Source of the DNA: Acidimicrobiia bacterium
GTDB taxonomy: Bacteria > Actinomycetota > Acidimicrobiia > Acidimicrobiales > JACDCH01
DNA length: 8,613 nucleotides
NCBI GenBank assembly: GCA_013694495.1
Contig: JACDCH010000010.1
Coordinates: 1-8,613, forward strand
Direction: 5' to 3'
Positions 1 to 4,906 of the stretch are shown in pieces. The position numbers and the translations under genes were made by a program. Each line of letters begins with the position of its first letter. Position 1 is the stretch's first letter. A model generated the notes under the pieces. The model was not told the origin of the DNA and did not search any database. It worked only from the letters and a program-made list of their open reading frames with translations.

Positions 1-299
1 CCCGCAGGGGGTGCCGGCGCCGTGGTGGCCAGCGTGATCGTGGTGGTCGATGGCGGAGGAAGCGTGGTGGCGGCGGTGGTCGGCGGCGAGGCGGTGGTGG
101 CGGGCCCCGCGGTGGTGGGGGCGGCCACCACCTCGACGGCTTCGTCGGAGCCAGCCGACGCTGAGCGGAGGTCGAGGGCGAGGAACGGCAGCGCCAGGAG
201 CGTCGACCCGAGCCCGACGGCCAGCCGTCTGGTCGTCAGACCGGCCCACCAGGGGAGCGGCCCGTCGGCGGGGAGCGGGCGGAGGTCGGTATCGGTCAT
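1..299 (-). CDS. Secreted or membrane-anchored protein with Thr/Pro-rich linker, N-terminal fragment
   Basis: Reading leftwards from the ATG at 299, 99 codons are open and the gene runs off the window edge. The N-terminus is short and hydrophilic, then comes a twin arginine (residues 24-25) followed by a hydrophobic stretch (about 26-44) and an Ala-x-Ala site near residue 49, so it looks like a signal peptide or signal anchor. Residues 61-99 are almost only Thr, Pro, Ala and Ser, a typical extracellular linker. The functional domain is outside the window. Genes directly downstream of tatD in actinobacteria often encode resuscitation-promoting factor or transglycosylase-like cell-wall hydrolases, so that is the leading guess, but it rests on position only. 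No convincing Shine-Dalgarno precedes the ATG. No other in-frame ATG is visible. Confidence 0.7.
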   Translation of the reverse strand, partial: MTDTDLRPLPADGPLPWWAGLTTRRLAVGLGSTLLALPFLALDLRSASAGSDEAVEVVAAPTTAGPATTASPPTTAATTLPPPSTTTITLATTAPAPPA

Positions 300-347
300 G
301 GGACGGGCTCGCGGAGGAGGTACGACCCGGGCTCCGCGTGGCCGCGG

Positions 348-375
348 ACATTACAGAACGAAGACGGACCGTCAC
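348..375 (-). promoter_or_regulatory. Candidate promoter of the left-edge secreted-protein gene
   Basis: On the minus strand a -10-like TAATGT (353-348) lies 16 nt from a -35-like GTGACG (375-370). Transcription would begin near 341 and give a leader of about 40 nt. This sits in the 89-bp gap after the tatD stop and is the most AT-rich patch there. A 6-bp hairpin (TCCGCG / CGCGGA, loop TGGC, 333-348) overlaps the expected start region. It implies that the secreted-protein gene can be transcribed independently of tatD. The leader looks too short for a riboswitch. Confidence 0.4.
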
Positions 376-388
376 ACAGTCGCCACGA

Positions 389-1165
389 TCACCCGGACGG
401 CGCAGCCAGCCGGTAGACCCGCTCGGCGTTGGCCCACGACGCCGACGCGATGGCGTCGACCGGCACGCCCTTCGCTTCGGCGAGGCCGGCGCCGACCGCG
501 GGCACCCAACCGGGCCGGTTGCGCTGGCCCCGGTGCGGCACCGGCGCGAGGTACGGGCTGTCGGTCTCGACGAGCAGTCGGTCGAGGGGGCACAGGGCGG
601 CCGCCGCTCGGACGTCGGTGGCCGACGGGAAGGTCACGATGCCCGAGAACGAGAGGTGGGCGCCGAGGTCGAGGCAGCGGCGGGCCTCGTCGGCGCCGCC
701 GCTGAAGCAGTGGAACACGGTGCGGTCCGGGACGCCGGCCGCGTCGAGGACGGCGAACGTGTCGTCCCACGCTTCGCGCGTGTGGATCACGAGGGCGAGG
801 TCGTGGCGCTGCGCCATCGCCACCTGGGCCGCGAACACGTCGCGCTGCGCGTCGCGGGGCGAGTGGTCGTAGTGGTAGTCGAGGCCGCACTCCCCCACCG
901 CCACCACCGCCGGGTCGGCGAGCAGCTCCTCGAGGCCCACGATCCCGCCCTTGGCCTCGTGGGGGTGCACGCCGGCGGTGGCCCAGACCCGTCCCGGGTT
1001 GGCCGTGGCGACCTCGATGTAGGCGCGCGACTGGGCGACGTCGCACCCGACGGTGATCACCCGCTCGACGCCGAGGGCGGCGGCGTCGGCCAGGACGTCG
1101 GCCGCCTCGGCCACGGACTCGGGCAGGTGGCAGTGATCGTCGGTCCAACGCACGGGATCGATCAT
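389..1165 (-). CDS. tatD: TatD-family metal-dependent hydrolase (DNase)
   Basis: A 258-residue protein, full length for the TatD family of TIM-barrel, divalent-metal-dependent deoxyribonucleases (3'-5' exonuclease activity in characterised members, cytoplasmic). Family landmarks appear in order: the metal-binding HCH (H11, H13), AGVHPH (64-69), GECGLDYH (91-98, metal ligand E92), IHTRE (127-131, H128), FHCFSGG (151-157, H152), SFSGIVTF (172-179), ETDSPYLAP (200-208, D202) and the RGQRNRPGWVP segment near 212-222. The ATG at 1165 was chosen because it precedes the HCH motif by the usual ten or so residues; the reading frame stays open upstream, but that part is antisense to the peptidase gene. 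No Shine-Dalgarno is visible, so a leaderless mRNA is possible. The gene is divergent from the S9 peptidase, with 18 bp between start codons. The E-C-G in place of the common E-I-G is a minor variation. Confidence 0.95.
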   Translation of the reverse strand: MIDPVRWTDDHCHLPESVAEAADVLADAAALGVERVITVGCDVAQSRAYIEVATANPGRVWATAGVHPHEAKGGIVGLEELLADPAVVAVGECGLDYHYDHSPRDAQRDVFAAQVAMAQRHDLALVIHTREAWDDTFAVLDAAGVPDRTVFHCFSGGADEARRCLDLGAHLSFSGIVTFPSATDVRAAAALCPLDRLLVETDSPYLAPVPHRGQRNRPGWVPAVGAGLAEAKGVPVDAIASASWANAERVYRLAAPSG

Positions 1166-1169
1166 CCCG
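1153..1169. repeat. Inverted repeat over the tatD start codon
   Basis: CGGGAT and ATCCCG are perfect 6-bp arms separated by CGATC. The repeat covers the tatD ATG (1165-1163) and reaches to 2 bp from the -10 candidate of the S9 gene. It could be an operator for the divergent pair or a chance palindrome; the sequence alone cannot decide. Confidence 0.2.
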
Positions 1170-1171
1170 CA

Positions 1172-1183
1172 TAGGTTCGCCCG
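1172..1183 (+). promoter_or_regulatory. Candidate -10 box for leaderless transcription of the S9 peptidase
   Basis: TAGGTT (1172-1177) fits the actinobacterial TAnnnT -10 pattern and ends 6 nt before the ATG at 1184, the spacing expected when the transcript begins at the start codon. No -35 match is clear; the -35 region would fall inside tatD. AGG at 1173-1175 is the only Shine-Dalgarno-like alternative (8 nt from the ATG) and is weak. On the other strand the same bases read GAACCT, a weaker nAnnnT box 7 nt before the tatD ATG, so the two promoters would share five base pairs. Confidence 0.4.
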
Positions 1184-3205
1184 ATGGTTCCTGGGGACAT
1201 CGGCAAGCTGGTCAACGTGTCGGACCCGGCGGTGTCGCCCGACGGGCGCACGGTCGCGGTCACCGTCACCCGGGCCGATGCCGATGCCAACCGCTTCCGC
1301 TCGGCCATCTGGCTGGTCCCCACGAACGAGGGCCCGCCCCGCCAGCTCACCGCGGGCGACGAGAGCGACAACGGCGCCCGCTGGTCGCCGACGGGCGACC
1401 GGGTGGCGTTCGTGCGCACCACCTCGGCCGACGGCTCGCCACCGCGCTCCGCTGTGCTCGTGCTGCCGGTGGCGGGCGGGGGCGAGGCCGTCACCGTCGC
1501 CGAGAGCGCCGAGGGCATCGACGGCCTCGACTGGTCGCCGGACGGCGAGCGCCTCGCCTGGGCCACCCGCATCCCCGACGAGGGGACGGGGCCCGACGTG
1601 AAGGACCGCGATCGGGGCCCGCGCCAGATCACGACGCTGGTCACCCGCATCGACGACGTCGGCTGGCTGGCCGACCGTCGGCGGCAGGTCTTCACCGGGC
1701 GCATCGACCGCACCGAGGCGCCCCGCCAGGTCACCACGGGCGGCGCCGACCACGGCAGCCCCCGGTGGTCGCCGGACGGCACGCGCCTCGTCGTCGTCGC
1801 CGGCCGCCACGACACCGCCGACCTGGACGAGGTCGAGGACCTCTGGCTGATCGACGCCGACGCCGACCGGACCGGCGCCCCGCCCGAACCCGAGCGGCTG
1901 ACCGACGGGACGCTGCTCTGGTCGAACCCGTCGTGGTCGCCGGACGGCACCCGGATCGCCGGCATCGCCACCGACCCCTCCATCGGGTTCAAGAACGCCC
2001 GGCCCCTCGTGCAACCCGTAGCCGGCGGTGCGCCGGTCGACGCCGCCCCGGGCCTCGACCGCACCTTCTACCCGACGCTCGGCGCCCGGCCGCCGGTGTG
2101 GCTCGACGACGAGCACCTCGTGTCGACCCGGGAGGACCGGGGCCGGGTGGCGCTCGTCCGCCTCGACGCCAGCGGGGCGACGGCACCCGCCGAGGTGGTT
2201 GCCGGCGACCGCTGCGTCGTCGGCTTCGACGCGAGGGGCGGCACGCTCGCCTTCACGAGCACGTCACCGAACGAGGTCGGCGAGCTGTCGGTCGCCCCGC
2301 TCAACCGGGTGTCCCCGGAGCGGCGCCGCACGAGCTTCACGGCTGCGTTCCTGCGGGCGGCGCCGCCGAACCCCGTCGAGCGCTTCACTCTGACGTCGCC
2401 GACGGGCGAGGACCTCGACGCGTGGTTCCTTCCCCCGGCGGCGAGCGCCGAGGCCAACGAGCCGTGGCCGCTCCTCGTGTCGGTGCACGGCGGGCCGATG
2501 ACCCAGTACGGCGACCAGTGGTTCGACGAGTTCCAGCTGTGGAGCTCGGCCGGCTTCGCCGTGGTCGCCTGCAACCCGCACGGCTCGTCGGGGCGGGAGG
2601 ACGCCTTCGCCCGGGCGATCCGCTCACCCGCGGCGGCCATCGAGCCGGGCACGGGGTGGGGCGGCATCGATGCCGACGACATCGTCGCCACCCTCGACGC
2701 CGCCCTCGAGCGCTGGCCCGTCGACCCCGCCCGCGTCGGGCTGCTCGGCGGCAGCTACGGCGGCTTCATGACGTCGTGGCTCCTGGCCCGAACGGATCGC
2801 TTCGCCGCCGGCTGCTCCGAGCGGGCGGTGAACAACCTGCTGTCGGAGGAATGGTCGTCCGACGTCGGCGGCCACTTCTGGCGGGAGCTCGGTGTTTCGC
2901 ACATCGACAACCCGGAGGAGTACCTGCGGATGTCGCCTGCGACCTACGTGAAGGACCTCACGGCGCCGATCCTCATCCTGCACAGCGAGAACGACCTGCG
3001 CTGCAACATCGAGCAGGCCGACGCCCTGTTCGTGCCGCTGCGGCTCCTCGACCGCGACGTGGAGTACTGGCGCTTCCCGGGGGAGGGCCACGAGCTGTCG
3101 CGCTCGGGGTCGCCGAAGCACCGGATCCGGCGGGCCGAGCTCATCATCGACTTCTTCCAGCGCCGCCTCGGCGGCCAGCCTGCGACCGAGCTCCCTGCCG
3201 GCTAG
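1184..3205 (+). CDS. S9-family serine peptidase (acylaminoacyl-peptidase / dipeptidyl aminopeptidase type)
   Basis: A 673-residue, two-domain prolyl oligopeptidase (S9) protein. Residues about 10-380 form a beta-propeller with WD40-like beta repeats, seen as SPDG/SPTG motifs (18-21, 67-71, 117-121, 195-199, 251-255). The alpha/beta-hydrolase domain follows (about 395-665) with HGGP at 435-438, the nucleophile elbow GGSYGG (S524), D604 in HSEND and H636 in GEGH, completing the Ser-Asp-His triad. Such enzymes remove N-terminal acylated residues or dipeptides from short peptides; the exact specificity cannot be told. There is no signal peptide, so it should be cytoplasmic. Relative to the common NPRGSTGYG...WGG core there is a short insertion around 479-492 (SPAAAIEPGTG), a feature that may mark a subgroup. 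The gene sits on the opposite strand between metG and tatD and is convergent with metG. Confidence 0.95.
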   Translation: MVPGDIGKLVNVSDPAVSPDGRTVAVTVTRADADANRFRSAIWLVPTNEGPPRQLTAGDESDNGARWSPTGDRVAFVRTTSADGSPPRSAVLVLPVAGGGEAVTVAESAEGIDGLDWSPDGERLAWATRIPDEGTGPDVKDRDRGPRQITTLVTRIDDVGWLADRRRQVFTGRIDRTEAPRQVTTGGADHGSPRWSPDGTRLVVVAGRHDTADLDEVEDLWLIDADADRTGAPPEPERLTDGTLLWSNPSWSPDGTRIAGIATDPSIGFKNARPLVQPVAGGAPVDAAPGLDRTFYPTLGARPPVWLDDEHLVSTREDRGRVALVRLDASGATAPAEVVAGDRCVVGFDARGGTLAFTSTSPNEVGELSVAPLNRVSPERRRTSFTAAFLRAAPPNPVERFTLTSPTGEDLDAWFLPPAASAEANEPWPLLVSVHGGPMTQYGDQWFDEFQLWSSAGFAVVACNPHGSSGREDAFARAIRSPAAAIEPGTGWGGIDADDIVATLDAALERWPVDPARVGLLGGSYGGFMTSWLLARTDRFAAGCSERAVNNLLSEEWSSDVGGHFWRELGVSHIDNPEEYLRMSPATYVKDLTAPILILHSENDLRCNIEQADALFVPLRLLDRDVEYWRFPGEGHELSRSGSPKHRIRRAELIIDFFQRRLGGQPATELPAG

Positions 3206-3210
3206 CCGGC
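3197..3210. terminator. Perfect 14-bp palindrome over the S9 peptidase stop codon
   Basis: GCCGGCTAGCCGGC is its own reverse complement and holds the TAG stop in its centre. As RNA it can fold into a 5-bp all-GC stem with a CTAG loop. No U-run follows, so it is not a classical intrinsic terminator. It may mark the 3' end, as GC-rich hairpins do in actinobacteria. Confidence 0.3.
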
Positions 3211-3244
3211 CCGCGCGTTCACCCGGGCTCGCGCGCTCACCCGG
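3209..3244. repeat. Two tandem 18-bp repeats between convergent genes
   Basis: The unit GCCCGCGCGTTCACCCGG (3209-3226) is followed directly by GCTCGCGCGCTCACCCGG (3227-3244), 16 of 18 identical. A 10-bp palindrome, CCGGCGCCGG, follows at 3246-3255. Together they fill much of the 83-bp gap between the S9 peptidase and metG stops. They could help end convergent transcription or may be a simple duplication. Confidence 0.5.
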
Positions 3245-3288
3245 CCCGGCGCCGGTCCAACGCGCGCACCTCGGTCGCCGGCAGCGGG

Positions 3289-4818
3289 TCAGGTGGCGAT
3301 CCGGGGGAAGAGGGGGGCGCCCTTCACGACCTCGAGGCCGCCGGGGTACCCGCCCCACGCCGCCGCGGCGGGGAGGTGCTGCTCGTCGGGGCGGCCGGTC
3401 AGGCCGATGCGGCGCCAGATCTCGGCGGTCGCCGTCGGGATCGCCGGGCTGGCGAGGATCGACACGATGCGCAGCACCTCGAGCGCGTCGCCGAGGACGG
3501 CGTCGACGGCCGGGCCGGGCTCGGCCTTCCACGGCTCGTTCTCCTCGAGGAAGGCGTTGGTCTCCCGCACGAGGCGCCAGGTGGCCTCGAGGGCGAGCGA
3601 GGGCTGGAAGTCGGCCCAGGCCCGAGCGGTGGCGTCGTGGACCTCGGCGGCCACGGCCGCCAGCGGGCTGTCGGGGCGCGGGGCGGGGCCGATGCCGTCG
3701 CACTTCTTGGCCACCACGGTGGCGACGCGCGACAGGAGGTTGCCGAGGTTGTTGGCCAGGTCGGCGTTGTAGCGGTCGACGACGCGCTCGTAGGTGAAGT
3801 CGCTGTCGGGCCCGAACGGCACGTCGCGCAGGAAGTGGTAGCGGAACCCGTCGACACCGAAGTCGTCGACGAGGCGGGCCGGGGCGATGTCGGTGAGCTT
3901 GGCCGCACCCGACTCGGACTTCGACAGCTTCTCGCCCCCGAGCAGCAGCCATCCGTGGACGTGCACATGGTGCGGCGGCTCCAACCCCGCCGCCAGCAGC
4001 ATCGCCGGCCAGTACACGCAGTGGAAGCGGATGATCTCCTTGCCGATCAGGTGGTGCACGTGCGGCCACCAGCTGGCGAAGCGCTCCTCGTCGACGCCGA
4101 GGCCGATGGCCGTCGCGTAGTTGATGAGGGCGTCGTACCAGACGTAGAAGACGTGCCCCGGCGCCCACGGCACGGGCACGCCCCAACTGAGCGACGTCCG
4201 CGTGATCGAGACGTCGTCGAGGCCCTGGCGGATGAAGCCGAGGACCTCGTTGCGCTTCCCCTCCGGCTGGATGACGTCGGGGTTGCCCTCGATCCATTCG
4301 AGGAGGCGCTGCTGGTAGCGGGAGAGCCGGAAGAACCAGTTCTCCTCCTTGAGCCGGGTGACGGGCTTGCTCTTGTGAATCGGGCAGAACTCGCCGTCGA
4401 CGAGCTCGCCCTCCTGGTAGTACGCCTCGCAGGACACGCAGTACGGGCCCTCGTAGGTGTCGAGCTCGATGTCGCCGTTGTCCTTGATGCGGCTGAGCAG
4501 GGCCTGGACGGCGGCGTGGTGGCGGGGCTCGGTGGTGCGGATGAAGTCGTCGTAGGAGATGCCGAGCAGGTCCCACGCCTCCCGGAAGCGGGCGGCGTTG
4601 CGGTCGGCCTGCTCCTGGGGCGAGACCCCCGCCGCCTCCGCCGACTGCGCCACCTTGAGCCCGTGCTCGTCGGTGCCGGTGAGGAAGTACGTGTCGTCGC
4701 CGAGCAGGCGGTGCCAGCGGGCCACGGCGTCGGCGATCACCGTCGTGAAGGCGTGCCCGATGTGGGGCGCGTCGTTCACGTAGTAGATCGGCGTCGTCAC
4801 ATAGAACCGGTCGGGCAC
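3289..4818 (-). CDS. metG: Methionine--tRNA ligase
   Basis: A 509-residue class I aminoacyl-tRNA synthetase that charges tRNA-Met with methionine in the cytoplasm. The Rossmann core shows HIGH (19-22), TGTDEHG (47-53) and the KMSKS loop as KLSKS (297-301). The connective domain has one metal-binding set, C127-x2-C130 and C145-x2-H148, that is CxxC plus CxxH. An alpha-helical anticodon domain follows (about 345-480). It ends without the C-terminal tRNA-binding (EMAP/Arc1p-like) extension seen in longer MetRS, so it is the short form typical of many actinobacteria. I chose the GTG at 4818 because it immediately precedes the conserved FYVTTPIYYVN segment; an ATG-initiated extension to 4923 would overlap the divergent penicillin-binding protein gene and has no MetRS character. 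The Ile in WGVPVPW-type context and other core segments look intact. Confidence 0.97.
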   Translation of the reverse strand: MPDRFYVTTPIYYVNDAPHIGHAFTTVIADAVARWHRLLGDDTYFLTGTDEHGLKVAQSAEAAGVSPQEQADRNAARFREAWDLLGISYDDFIRTTEPRHHAAVQALLSRIKDNGDIELDTYEGPYCVSCEAYYQEGELVDGEFCPIHKSKPVTRLKEENWFFRLSRYQQRLLEWIEGNPDVIQPEGKRNEVLGFIRQGLDDVSITRTSLSWGVPVPWAPGHVFYVWYDALINYATAIGLGVDEERFASWWPHVHHLIGKEIIRFHCVYWPAMLLAAGLEPPHHVHVHGWLLLGGEKLSKSESGAAKLTDIAPARLVDDFGVDGFRYHFLRDVPFGPDSDFTYERVVDRYNADLANNLGNLLSRVATVVAKKCDGIGPAPRPDSPLAAVAAEVHDATARAWADFQPSLALEATWRLVRETNAFLEENEPWKAEPGPAVDAVLGDALEVLRIVSILASPAIPTATAEIWRRIGLTGRPDEQHLPAAAAWGGYPGGLEVVKGAPLFPRIAT

Positions 4819-4831
4819 CCCGGCGAGGCTA
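4819..4831 (-). promoter_or_regulatory. Candidate -10 box for leaderless metG transcription
   Basis: On the minus strand TAGCCT (4831-4826) lies 7 nt before the GTG start at 4818, matching the TAnnnT -10 pattern and leaderless spacing. No Shine-Dalgarno is present upstream of the GTG, which supports a transcript starting at or very near the start codon. No -35 hexamer stands out at the proper distance. Confidence 0.4.
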
Positions 4832-4835
4832 CGGG

Positions 4836-4860
4836 GCAGGTGCAACCGCCACCGCAGGTG
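4836..4860. repeat. Two direct GCAGGTG repeats in the metG/penicillin-binding protein divergent region
   Basis: GCAGGTG occurs at 4836-4842 and again at 4854-4860, 18 bp start to start. The pair lies upstream of both divergent genes, just behind the metG -10 candidate, where a regulator could bind. Seven-base repeats arise by chance in GC-rich DNA, so this is only a pointer. Confidence 0.2.
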
Positions 4861-4880
4861 TTGTTCCCGGTACTGAGCGC

Positions 4881-4905
4881 GCCGCCGCCCGGGTAGGGCG
4901 GCGGC
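4881..4905 (+). promoter_or_regulatory. Strong GC inverted repeat directly before the penicillin-binding protein start codon
   Basis: GCCGCCGCCC (4881-4890) and GGGCGGCGGC (4896-4905) are perfect 10-bp arms around a GGGTA loop, ending one base before the ATG at 4907. If transcribed, this hairpin would bury the ribosome-binding region. If transcription instead starts at the ATG, using TAGGGC (4894-4899; 7 nt spacing, final T missing) as a -10 box, the repeat is untranscribed promoter DNA and could be an operator. Confidence 0.5.
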
Positions 4906-4906
4906 C

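Noticed and set aside
300..388. Riboswitch (for example of the c-di-AMP type) upstream of the secreted-protein gene
   Set aside because: The leader predicted from the promoter candidate is only about 40 nt and contains just a 6-bp hairpin, too little for a known riboswitch fold.
50..1174. Plus-strand frames across the left-edge gene and tatD
   Set aside because: Both are antisense shadows; the minus strand gives a coherent TatD with all metal ligands and a plausible signal peptide.
1166..2116. Upstream extension of the tatD frame to 2116, giving a 575-residue protein
   Set aside because: The extra residues are antisense to the S9 peptidase, have repetitive Arg/Gly/Val composition and no family match; the TatD homology begins at the ATG at 1165.
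1765..4896. Plus-strand open frame of 1043 codons through the S9 peptidase and antisense to metG
   Set aside because: It is a by-product of GC-rich DNA: Arg/Pro/Gly/Val-heavy translation, no domain, and it covers two clearly recognised genes in other frames.
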